Shown here in pieces: positions 48,295 through 59,029 of a stretch of DNA of 64,000 nt. Location of the stretch: assembly GCA_024305745.1 (NCBI GenBank), contig JAHRBS010000010.1:2301501-2365500 (forward strand), given 5' to 3'. The DNA is from Polyporus tsugae. Taxonomy: Eukaryota > Basidiomycota > Agaricomycetes > Polyporales > Polyporaceae. The notes below the pieces were generated by a model that worked only from the letters and a program-made list of their open reading frames with translations, searched no databases and had not been told where the DNA came from. Position numbers and translations under genes: made by a program. The first letter of the stretch is position 1; each line of letters opens with the position of its first letter.

Positions 48295-50438
48295 ATGGCT
48301 CAAATACGGCTCATTCGAATCCCGCCGTCCCTCGCAAACATATCCCCCCTTCTATCATCTATCCAACCCCGCCGCAGACGCGTCTTTCCCACCCAAGCGC
48401 CTTCGCCGTCCGCCTGCGCATCCCCGCCTCCGCCATCCCTTATAAGGCCCTCTCCAAGTCCTTTGTGTCCTCGAACCATCCACACCGTGACATCCTCCAT
48501 GCCCGCCTCCCCCTTCTACCACCGCGACCACGACCGCGACACAACGACCATCACCCTCGCTGCCTCTGACATGTCCCTCAGAGATCACTCTCCCATGTTC
48601 GCGTTCGACGACCATATCCCACAGTACGATCCCATGATCTCTGACCCCGACAACATGATCTTTGGCCTCGAGCTCGACGACGCGCTTCATCCAGAATCCA
48701 AATCGCCCTTTACTTGGGATTCTAGCCATTTCATGCAATACAGCTCCATGTCCTCCATCCCCTTCCCTGGCTCACCCGAGTCGACGACCAGCCAGTTGGA
48801 CCCCACGATGCCGTCACACTCACGGCGCTTCGACTCGACGTTCTCTACTAGCTCAAGTTACTTCCACCCGTCGTCGCCAGAGTTCAACGACTCCGCGCTG
48901 TACTCCAACTGGATCGCTGACCCCGATGCTCCTCATGCCTCGTCTGTACCCATTCCTATCCCTCCCGGCCACGCGCAGTCGCCTATGTCTTCGTCTTTCG
49001 CCGCGTTCAGCGACAACTCGTCTATCTTCCCTGACGTCACACCTTTCTCGCCCACGACCGCGTACGCCGCTCTACAACCACTTCCGCTCTCACCCCCCGA
49101 GGACACCGTTATGACGGAGCAGCTGCGCGCGGACGTCGCCGGTACGATTTCACCACCCGCGAACATCTACGGTACGGAGCCACCGGCGTGGGCCTCTCAC
49201 CTGTGGGATCCGGCGGTGCATATGTCTTCTGCCGGGGCCCCGATGACCCTATCTGAGGACAACTTCGCGACGCAGAGGCCTCGGATTCCAATGCGGAGAG
49301 GCACACCGGTGACGCATCTCTTCCAGTCTTCTAGTGCGCCGTCGGTGTCACACGCGCGCCCGCCCCTGGGCCAGTCACGGCTTTACAGCACCCGGCGGTC
49401 GGAGAGCATCAGCGAGCACGATGATCGAGATGCGACTGTGCGGGGGAAGAAGCGGCCCGTGGAGGACGACGACGCGCAGGAGCAGGGCCAGACGCGCGAG
49501 AAGCGTTCGGAGAGTCGTAAGCTCCATGTCCATTCAGCGTTTCCCACGTGATATTGACACGTCAATGCAGCTCCCCTCAAGTCGGTCCTCCACCCGCCCA
49601 AGTTGGCGCCCTCAGCCTGGCAGCTCTACTTCACAGACTGGATCCAGCGCCACCAGGCTTCCAGTCACAAGAAGCTCAACGTTGCTCAGGCGGCTAAAGA
49701 GGCCGGTCAGGAATACGCCAGGCTCTCCGCCGAACAGAAGGAGGTTCGTCGTCTTCTTCTCATGGTGATTCCAGAGATTGTGACTGATCCCTTTCGTCGC
49801 ACAGCCCTACCGACGTCGTTCCCAGGCCCTCAAGGAGGCGAGAGAGCGCGAGCTCAATGCTTACATGCGCACTCTAACTCCCGAGGACATTAAGCGCGAG
49901 AACGCTTATCGGACGGCGCAGAGGAAGGCGGGCAAGTCGCGCAAGGGGAACATCAAGGACCCTAATGCCCCGAAGAAGCCCCTCAGCGCGTATTTCATGT
50001 TCCTTCAGCGTATCCGATCAGACCCAGAGCTTGTCAAGGAGGTCTTCGGGGATGAGACCGAGACCACGAAGCAGAGCGTTCTCGCTGCGGGGAAGTGGCG
50101 TTCGATGACTGATGACGAACGCAAGGTATGGTTCGCGCTCTCTTCGATGTTTTGTATCCGATCTGACACACGAGTTATTTCAGCCGTTCCTTGCGCAGGC
50201 GGAGCAGGAGAAGCTCGAGTACGAAGCAGCTCGCAAGCTGTACGAGGAGGGCACCACAGGCTACAGCAACAGCATCAACTTCAGCATCCTCCCTGGTGGT
50301 CCCATTAACCTAATGCCGATCCCGCGTGCTAGCCAGCGCCCGGTGAAGCAGGAGCCGCTCAGCTCTGAGAGCGAGAGCGACGGTTTCAATACGGATGACG
50401 GCGCCGACAATACCCTTACTTCGCCACGGCGTCGTTGA
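48295..50438 (+). CDS. double HMG-box transcription factor-like protein
   Basis: Putative DNA-binding regulator. A Ser/Pro/Thr-rich N-terminal half of about 400 residues precedes a basic acidic-basic linker (GKKRPVEDDDAQ). The first HMG-like box is SAWQLYFTDWIQRHQ, LNVAQAAKEAGQEYARLS. The second, canonical box is DPNAPKKPLSAYFMFLQRIR, SVLAAGKWRSMTDDERK, then PFLAQAEQEKLEYE after an intron. The acidic tail SSESESDGF, TDDGADNTL ends at 50438. Three introns near 49516-49569, 49744-49800 and 50126-50183. The start could instead be the ATG at 48499. The layout recalls Coprinopsis Exp1. Confidence 0.8.
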
Positions 50439-50828
50439 GCGATCCTCTTCTCTTGTTATCTTGGACTTCCGTCTACAGGCGCGCCGTTAGGCATATTATG
50501 AACGATGCGTTGCTCTTCTCGCTTTCCATTGCTGATATGATCCTTCGTTCGCTACATCGGGTTCAACGTTATGGGCATTGTTGTGCCGCCACTATCTTTT
50601 CTCTGTTATCTCTCTCGGTCTACATCGCTTACAGTTTGCGTTCGGCGTCCTGTGCAGTTCTGTTCGCAGCTCTTACGATCATGATGGACTCTCAATCTTG
50701 CATTGCTGTATACCACCACCGCCCCGCTCCATCCATGCTGTATTGATAGCTAGTCATTTCTCTTCTGCTACGTATATACGTGACGACCTTTCATGACCAC
50801 CCATTCCCCGTACATAGTGCGCTATACC
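50439..50828. other. convergent intergenic region
   Basis: About 390 bp between the HMG-box gene and GNAT stop codons. AT-richer, likely two 3' UTRs. No gene seen. Confidence 0.4.
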
Positions 50829-51620
50829 TTAATCTGATAGCGACAAGTGAACGACCATCTTCTGGTGAGGGGCGCCGTCTTCGTCGAACTCTTCACCCTG
50901 TAGACGTGGATTGCGTATCGTCGAACATTGCAATCGGATTCTATCAGTGGCCGTACATGGTCAAAAGGGCGACGAAGGATATCGATGCTCACTTCTTCCT
51001 CGTAGCCAAATCTGGCAGTATCACGAGAAGCTCAGAGAATGTGGCGGGACACGGGGCGCAGGCTAGCCCCAACGAAGAGCCGGACTCCAAGCACTTACTT
51101 GCCATAAAATCCCTTGACAGGAATCTGGGAGTGGGACACAAGCTTGACTGTGTCCGAAACCCTTGACCCGGAGGTCGTTGCCTTTGCGTCCGCCTTGACA
51201 AAATCGTGCAAGGACTGGACGAGTGCCCGCCCGAAGCGGTACTGCCGATAATCCTTGAGGACGGCAAGCCGGCCGAGCTTGTAGTAGTCACTTGTTTTCA
51301 CGCAGCGGATCGTGCCAATCGGGGCGAGCGACGGGGTGAGGCGCAGCAGGAAATGGGTGGCTGTCCCGTCCAAGCTAGCGGTCGAGAGCGAGCGAGTGAA
51401 AACCAAAAAGAAAAACGGCGACGTCAGCAACCGAAACGCGGATGCTCAGGAGAAGCGGGCGTGCTACAGACTCGTCGATCTCTGTGTCGAGTGGGAAACC
51501 CTGCTCGCGGTGGAAGACGTCGATACGGACGTCATAGCACTGCTGCCTGAGCTCTTCGCGGCCAGGCTCGGCGACGGCTGGCACGATAATTATCTCGTGC
51601 GAGGGTTGGGAGGTGGTCAT
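50829..51620 (-). CDS. GNAT-family N-acetyltransferase
   Basis: Putative acetyl-CoA-dependent acetyltransferase. The start chosen is ATG at 51620 (MTTSQPSHEIIIVPAV). Family blocks: YDVRIDVFHREQGFPLDTE, then after an intron HFLLRLTPSLAPIGTIR, the acetyl-CoA loop region KLGRLAVLKDYRQYRFGRAL, and SHSQIPVKGFYGK. Two last introns join it to FGYEEE and GEEFDEDGAPHQKMVVHLSL, stop TAA at 50829-50831. The sequence resembles small fungal GNATs of unknown substrate. The frame stays open upstream to 51755, so a longer N-terminus is possible. Confidence 0.86.
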
Positions 51621-52015
51621 GACGTGTTCTACGAGTGAGATGGAAAGGATGGACAGCGACGGGCGCAGTGGACGCGAACTTGGAGAACTAGCTACTACAG
51701 TACTACTGTACCGTGACCCGACGTGCGAAGCCTCGTGGCTGGAGAGAATCGCCACAAGCGCGCAGGAGATCGAGAGCAGGCCCGGCAGTTGCCGGGGCGC
51801 GTCCTGCGCCTGCAGTCTCTCAGAGGGCGAGAGCTGGTCGCTGGTGAGGTAGACGTCTCTCCCTTTTGTATGTCATCGCCCACATCTCTCTTCTTGCCCT
51901 ACGACGTCCTGCTCGCTCAGGTGCGTATCTCGCGAGGCTGCTACACGCGTTTGGATCGCTGACACGGCGCGGAACAGGGTACAGTCCACTGGCACTCGTC
52001 GCGGCGAGTACGGTG
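51621..52015. promoter_or_regulatory. divergent promoter region, GNAT / PPR gene
   Basis: About 395 bp between the chosen divergent starts. Both genes have open frames reaching into it, so 5' leaders probably fill much of it. A TACTACAGTACTACTGTA dyad near 51691-51711 is present. Confidence 0.35.
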
Positions 52016-55000
52016 ATGTTGGAACCTCTCGCGGCGACTGTCCTCACCTCCATCCTCCCGTCTCGACCGCTCGCAAACAAGCTCTTGGCCAACAGGTCCG
52101 CATTCGGAATGGCCGTGCGCACCGCTTCGCATTCGCTTTCAACGGATTTCTTTACGTCGCGTCAGAGGAGTGTGGACGGAAATGGGAAGGGGAAAGGGCG
52201 GGCTATGCCGGAGGAAGAATACGTGGCTTGTGCCACCGTTCTGGTTGGCAAACTGCCAAGGCATTTCCTCGCCGTCGTGGGTGAGTTATGCTCCCTATTT
52301 CAAGGATGCGCAGTAGCGTTAATTGTATGTCGTGTGTCCCAGATGGTGCGGCGTCTTCTACGACCAGGCTGTCTTCTGCCCGTCCCCGAATACGCCGATC
52401 ATCCGGCTACAAGCACACCGCGTTGGGGAGCAGAAGCTGCATACCGTCGCTGCGCACCTGGATGAGACAGGTCGACGTGGTCCACAGACGGCACGCCTCC
52501 AGCCGGACCGCGACCGTCACCGAGCCCCTCCGACATCCCACCCCTTCCCCGGACGAGTCTTGGCTCAAGGTCTTTAGTGACGTTGCATCCGGATCCAAGA
52601 ACTTCTCCGCGAACAACGCGTGGCGTGCGTTTAATCACCTCTGCGACGCGCATGGAAGACCTCCTGGGAACCCTGCCTCCGGTGTGGCCTTCGTGGCCAA
52701 CATCTTGGATTCCATCCTGCGCGGTGGACGCTTGTCCGAGCAATCCCTTCGTTTGTGGGGTGAGCGAATACAGGGCATGCTACAGTTCATCGACCCAGGG
52801 GAGGACTCGTCCCGGAATATCCTCCGAATACACTGGAACGCCATCCTCGTTTCTGCGGCTGCCTTGCAAGGAAGGCTGGACGACGCAATACAAGATGCTC
52901 GTGTCATGTTTGCTAATCGTGACGCTGGCGACGAGGCACAACAAGAAGTCCCGCAAACTTATGCTCTGGCAACCTATACGGCCATTGTCGTAGCATTGCG
53001 TCATCACCGAGGTCCCCCTGCCGTCTTGGACTTCCTGATACAGGACTTCAGCTTGCTCCACGATTACCTCGCTGATTCCCTTCGCCCAACCTGGCCTAAT
53101 GAGGACCTCGTTCAGGTCGTCAAAGGTTTTACCTCCAAAGCCTTGGAGAACCTCGCCGCCATCGAGGATCCAATCCAATGTCTTCAGGATCGTATGTCTC
53201 TTTGGCCTAAGGACAATCGATCCGCGGCAGGTTCATTGCTTGTACGAGCAGTCTTGTTGGATGGGCGACACAAGACTGCCAACGGCATTTTGCGTGTCCT
53301 ACGACGCCATGGTGTAGCTCTCCCTGACCAGGTCGTCCTGTCTGTCGTCCGGGTGCTGAGTAAAGCAGAGATGCTTGACCAGGCCAACGCGCTTTTTGCC
53401 ACGATTGCTCCCAACTCTTCCGACCCCCTCGTCTACGCCGATTATCATGGTACTGGGGTGCTTCTCACTTCTCGTCAGGGCGATACGTCGCGTTGCGAGA
53501 AGCACTATCGCTTGCTAGACCAACGCAAGCTTATACGCAATGACCATAGAGCCTCTCTCATGCATGCTTATGCTAAGGCCGGACACCCCACTCACGTCGT
53601 AGAGCTTTTTAATCAGTTCTTCCCCGATCCCCTCGCCGCACGCTCACCGGAATACCGTCCTAATATCGTACACTACACCACCGTCATCTTCGCCTTCTCT
53701 CAGGTCGGTGATCTTGATGGCGTTAATACCTGGCTCGAGAAGCTCTCCAGGCAGGGGCTTCAACCGGACCTCCACGTCTACTCTACCATCCTTCACACGC
53801 TATCTATGCGTGGGGATGTCCATTCTATGGCGTCCCTCCTGGACCAGATGCGTAGCTCAGGCGTCCAAGTCACTGCTCCCATATACACCACTCTCATCGC
53901 CGCTCTCGCACAGCGCAATGATCCCATCGGTGCTGAGCGACTCTACCAGCGTGCCGTCAGGGAAGGGGTCGTACCTGACCGTATAATGGTTTCCGCTATC
54001 ATGAACGCTCACGTCGAAGCAGGGTCTTGGGAGGGGGCTATCAGGGCGTTCGACTACCTCAGGAACGCGAGCAAGCCGGGCGAAGGCGTCACAATCGAAG
54101 TCTTCAACACCCTCATGAAGGCTTACGTCCTCATCGGCGCGCCGTTCCGCTTGGTCGCGAACCTGTTTCGCCAGCTCGACCGCGCGAAGCTCCGCCCTGA
54201 CGCACGGACGTTTGCTCTCCTCATCCAGTCTGCATGTGACAACGACTTCATGGACATCGCGGAGGACCTGTACCAAGAGATGGAGCGAGTGGCGGAGACG
54301 ACGGGTCAAACGTCTCTAAAGGCGAACGTCTACGTTCTCACTATCATGATGAATGGGTACCTCCGCATCGGCAAGCGCATTAAGGCGAAGGGCATCTTCA
54401 ACTTGATGCAATCCCTTGGCATTCCTTCCAACGCCATCACGTACGCTGCAATCCTTAAGGCGTACGGAGAGCAGAAGACCTCGCAAGGTACCCAAGTCGC
54501 GGAAGAGCTGCTGCGGTCCCTGATGGAAGGCGAATCCGGGAACGATTGGTTGGGTGTTACGGGCAGCCGCCGACTCACGCTGGAGACCGTGTATCGACCG
54601 CTTCTTAACGCGTACGCGCAGCGGGAACAAGCGGTCGACGTCGAACGGATCCACAACGCGATGGTTGACGCAGGGCAGAAGCCCACCCTAGGTACGACGA
54701 CGATGCTCCTCGATGCCCACCGCCGCACAGGCGACGTCGATGCCGTCCAAGCTCTTTGGCCCGACATACTCCGCCTCGGCATCGAGTTCACGAAGCAGAA
54801 CACGCTCCTCAGTCCGCCGTCGGAAAAGCAGTCCGATCGCGCCTACGGCACCCTCCTGTGCGTCCCGCTCTCGATCGTCATCGACGCGTTCTCTGCGGCA
54901 GGGAAGCACACCGAGGTCGCCCAGGCCTGGAGAGCGCTCAAGGACCAGGGCCTCCAGTTCGACTCGCACAACTGGAACCACCTCGTCGCCGCGCTCGTCC

Positions 55001-55587
55001 GGGCGGGCGAGCCCCTCCGCGCGTTCGACATCGTCGAGAATGTCATCCTCCGGTACCAGCGTCAGAGCCGGCATCATGCGGGTCGCGAGCGCGACATGCA
55101 CCCGTCCTCGCCGCTCCTTCTCGACCTTCCGCCTGCCGAAGAGGGCGACCTCCCCCCGCCGCCACCGGAGGCGCCCCTGCACTCGGCTGCACGCAGGACG
55201 GGCGCAGCATATAAGCTGGCGAGGCGCCTTCGGTTCCTGGGGGGCTCGTTGGAAGACAAGGGCGCCGAGGACTTTGCGCACCCGCTGCACCTTCTCCAGA
55301 CCATGTCGCCGGTCTGGAACATCTGGCGGCCCCACGGTGCGACACTTGTCCTGCTTGGTAGGGTGCTCGAACATCTCAAGTCCGGGCGGCTCGTGCAGCC
55401 GGTGCGGCCCGAGGTGGACGTGGACTTCGAGCAGGCGGCGGTGGACGCGGCGGAGATCGCACGGCGGTCGAAGGCTGCGGGGCGGGTGCTGGGCGCGATC
55501 CACGACCGGTTCCCGGCGACCCTGCAGTTAGTACGCGAGTACGAGCTCATGCGGCGCGCCGCCGAGCGGTCAGACGGACGTTCGTAA
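52016..55587 (+). CDS. mitochondrial pentatricopeptide repeat (PPR) protein
   Basis: Putative mitochondrial RNA-binding protein. Two exons, 52016-52280 and 52343-55587, give 1,169 residues. The first exon starts MLEPLAATVLTSILPSRPLA, an Arg/Ser-rich presequence, and splices ...LAVV to DGAASSTTRL over a 62-nt GTGAGT...CCCAG intron. Repeats of about 35 residues run through the middle, for example VHYTTVIFAFSQVGDLDGV, VYSTILHTLSMRGDVHSMA, IYTTLIAALAQRNDPIGAE and ITYAAILKAYGEQ. The C-terminal part is Pro-rich, then helical. The codons of the last kilobase are extremely GC-rich. The ATG at 52288 inside the intron would give a shorter but less likely protein. Confidence 0.85.
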
Positions 55588-55831
55588 AATCACACGCAGA
55601 CATAGCCAAAATTACATTGCATGCTCGCATCGAACCCACACGTCAGTAACTCAAGCATCATCCACACTGTATCGGGCAGGAGGCATATGGCCCTTCCTTC
55701 TCGACTTCACCCTGCCGTAACGGTGTGGTGACGGCAGCGGCGGCCATGAAGGAAGGAAGAGGGAGGGAAGACAGGGCTCTAAGTATACAATGGGCAGGTC
55801 TACTGCAGGGTCCATGGCCTTCTGAATGCTC
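55588..55831. other. convergent 3' intergenic region, PPR / VelB
   Basis: About 240 bp between stop codons. If the last VelB intron is retained, the VelB frame continues through here to a stop at 55651. Confidence 0.4.
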
Positions 55832-58027
55832 TCATGCTTCGTCGGACTCGTCTCCGGAGCCATCAGAGCCGTCGCGTCGCCTCTTGCGACCCTGTTTACT
55901 GGACCCGTTGCGGTTCCGCTGCGTGCGCAGGCAGGAATCGGATTAGCCTCAATCCCTCCAGGGCTGATGGTGGGTATGTGACGCACCAGTGGGAGTTTCT
56001 GGCCTTGGTTACCCAGGGCGATGGATAGGGCGGTAGTGTCTGGATATCATGGGGTATTGTGAGCATCGATAGGGCGTGATGTATGTAGATGTCAGGAGTC
56101 GTGCGTTGGGGCAAATGAGAACTTACCGGGTACGCCAGGGAAGCGCTTCGCAGAGAAGACGACGAATGGATCCGTGAATGTCTGGGCGAGGACAGGTGAC
56201 ATATCTGTATGAGCGCACGGCGCTCGGGGTTCTGGTGCGGGCGGGCTGTGGTCGGACAGGATACGTCAGCTAAGAGGATTCGTGACCGCCCATTCATTCA
56301 AGGGCAGGGGGCGGTTATCGCAGTAGCTGGACCACTTACGCGCCGACATTCATGAGACGTAGCCTAAGGCGGAAGGTTCCTACGTATCATAGACATTTAA
56401 TAGAGTTCGAGATAAGGAGACTAGGACCCATATGGAACCCGAAGATGTGAAGACGCACCTTCGGTCCTGATTGACAAGTCCTGGAAGAGGAAGAAGATCC
56501 CGGGCTTACGGTGCTCGTCCAAAAGACGGCATGCGTTGGACGCGAGCGGTCCGACCAATGTCCGGGTGTATGTATGGCGGGGCAATGGGGGGATGGTCGA
56601 CGGCGGTGTCGGTTCCTGGTACGAAGAACCCTGATGGTACTGTGATTGGGTTTGCTGCTGATGCTGCTGCTGGGCGTACGACGCAGACGCGTACATCGAC
56701 GAGTCGATCTGCTGCGCGGTCGGGCTCGTTTGCACGGGGGTGAACGGAGGCTCCTGCGAGTATCGCGCCTGCTGAGGGTACCCTTCTGGGGCCCCGCCTG
56801 GCGCTCCGGGAGCTACGCTGCCGTAAGCCCCGTCTCGAGGATCAGCATTGGTGGGCGCATGCCCAGCAGGGGAGGGAGGGATGGTGGGACCCTCCATAGT
56901 CGGGTAAGCAGACTGCTGTGGCCACGTCCGATAATCGACACCGCCCTGATCCTCGCGAACTGGGGTCTGAATTTGCCAGTCCTGGCTAGACGGGTTAGCT
57001 CCGGTCTGGGCGGGCGTGCCGTACTCGGGGCCCGCAGAGTCGGTGTTTGTGGGGGACGCGTTTCGGTTGATAGCGTGGATGGAGGGCAGTGCGGGTGGTG
57101 GCGCATATGACTGAGCTCGATCGACAGTTGCTGTCGATGGGGGATAGCCCCAAGAAGGTGCGTTCGAATCGGGTGGAGGGGCATATGGATGAACGGCTTG
57201 GAAAGAGTTTGATTCGGGCAGGGGTGCGGGCTGGGCGGGGAAGGGATAGCCTTGTGGAGAGTAGGCTGTGTTTGACGCCTGCACATAAGGTGTCATTCCA
57301 GTGGACGTTGGCTGAGGTACATCCTCTCAACGGGACATGGTGGCGCAAGGATCATGTTAACGTACCTGAGGATACTGTGTGGTTGGCGTAGGGGCGGAGC
57401 GTTCGGGGCTCTGCCGGCTGGATCTTTGATTAGAGGCATTTGTGGTGACGGTGCCTCTGCGCTTGCTCTTGGGAGTATTCGCAGGGACGTAACGGTCGGC
57501 CGAGGTAGGGTGAAGGACGAGGTTCATTTCATGCTTGCCGTCAGAGGACCATAGGTCGACTGTGACCAGAAAGAATGAACAGTCTATCTCACTACGGGCG
57601 AGAAGCGTGAGAAAGGGATGCGAGAAGCACGCAACAGACTGCGACGGACTCAACATCCACAAGACTTCCATCCTCTCTTCGGACGATCATTTTGGCCACA
57701 GCTGCAGGTGCCAACGGTCGGCGATCCTTTAGGGAATCGGCATTAACATATAGGCGCGGATAAGGGGGAAGGATGGGCTCACTTTATCTCCGAAACCGCA
57801 CATTCGGGCTCTGATAGGATGTTGCACGACTTCCAAGGAATAGTGTCTATTTCGAGGACGGCGCAGCATTTATTGGGTGCTGTCAGTGATCGCTGAGAAG
57901 GATATGCATGAAGGACTAACTTGCGTCCAGACCACTGGCCCCAGGTTTCTGGGCCATCTGAGGCGACAACTTGGCGCGCTGAAGCGGCGGAGGTGCTAGC
58001 GGCGCGGGCATTTGTCTTCTGGATCAT
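55832..58027 (-). CDS. velB: velvet-domain regulator VelB
   Basis: Nuclear transcription regulator that couples development, light response and secondary metabolism in fungi. The start at 58027 (MIQKTNARAAS) leads over an intron to SLEVVQHPIRARMCGFGDK, the velvet opening, then CSFFLVTVDLWS. A long Pro/Gln/Ser/Tyr-rich insertion of over 250 residues (about 56560-57480) splits the domain, as in VelB. The second half is RTLVGPLASNACRLLDEH, GIFFLFQDLSIRTEG, FRLRLRLMNVGA, SPVLAQTFTDPFVVFSAKRF and GNQGQKLPL. A 68-nt last intron (55919-55986) gives a basic then acidic tail (SKQGRKRRRDGSDG, GDESDEA) ending at 55832. Confidence 0.9.
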
Positions 58028-59029
58028 CACGCGTGCGTGAAGAGGGAAGAGAGCAAAAGCAACAGGAGTCTGGAGTCGAAAGCCAGTGATTGGTGGTACA
58101 AGGCAAGGGCGGGTCGTAAAGTAGGAGACGGCTTGGGAACGAGAGGGGTGTGCTTCTCACGACTTGAAGCGGAGACGAGGAAGTCAGGCGGAGGAGACGT
58201 AAGGGAAGCCGGTTGGGGAGGTGGGAGACGTCGCCGCTACGTTGGAAGGTCGTGCGTGCCGATGGGCTGGAAGGCGTTACGCGCGGGATCGGACGAGAAT
58301 GACGGTATGTGGTCGCTGTAAAAGACGCGTCGCGGAACCTTTTGGTCGAAAGCGGGCAAGACTGTTGCTCTTCGGACCGAGGGGGACACAGGCGGGGACG
58401 AGGGCCACGACAGAGGACGACGACTCGAGTCTCGAGCTCAGCTCCTCAGCGCTTAAGCTTGACCCGGACCCCCCGCCGCCCAAGCGCCTCCCAATGGTTT
58501 TTCCGACGATGTCCCGCGAGATCTGTCACCCGCGCACCTTCGCGGAAGCAACTACTGTCTACCATTCGACAACAACTTGGCGTTCGGACAGGAGGGCGCG
58601 ACATTGCATATGAGGGAGAGATACTACCAATCCTAGCTCCTCTCCCACCCGTGAACCGAGCGTATGGTATGACATTTAAACTGGTGCCGAGTCTCCTGGG
58701 ACAAGGCGAACGGTATCGGTCGACGACATCTACACCATACTGCAGTCTTGCGGACTCGCGTGTGCACATGTTCGCATCGACTGTGACATCGTCGCGCGGT
58801 ACACGTTCACGTTCAACTTCAAGCTCTTGGGCGGGATCTGCGTGACGCCGCACGCGTGGCCTGATATCGGTGTCACGCATCGCGATTCCCACGCCTGTCC
58901 GGAACGCGTGCTGCGCGCTCCTTGACCCTCATGGCTGTACGGACTACGACCAGTGGCTTGTACGTTCCGCCTGTCCAGCTGTCTCTTCTCATTGTCAACC
59001 TCTTCCTGATCACCCTCATCTTAGGCGTT
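58028..59029. other. divergent intergenic region, VelB / ArfGAP
   Basis: About 1 kb between divergent starts. It holds coding-like stretches on the plus strand, listed separately, and a competing 148-codon minus-strand frame at 58446-58892. Confidence 0.4.
58463..58925 (+). other. coding-like but unassigned segments (possible decayed or undetected gene)
   Basis: Two stretches in different frames read like real protein. At 58463-58636: SNYCLPFDNNLAFGQEGATL. At 58686-58925: VSVDDIYTILQSCGLACAHV, RYTFTFNFKLLGGICVTP. Third positions are mostly C or G with codons such as TTC, AAC and ATC. I cannot join them with canonical splice sites and find no good start, so either I miss introns or this is a remnant. 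No family recognised. Confidence 0.25.

Noticed and set aside
54688..55503. 271-codon minus-strand frame and 272-codon alternative plus frame over the end of the PPR gene
   Set aside because: Both are Arg-rich and motif-free; the PPR frame explains this DNA. High GC at third positions keeps other frames open.
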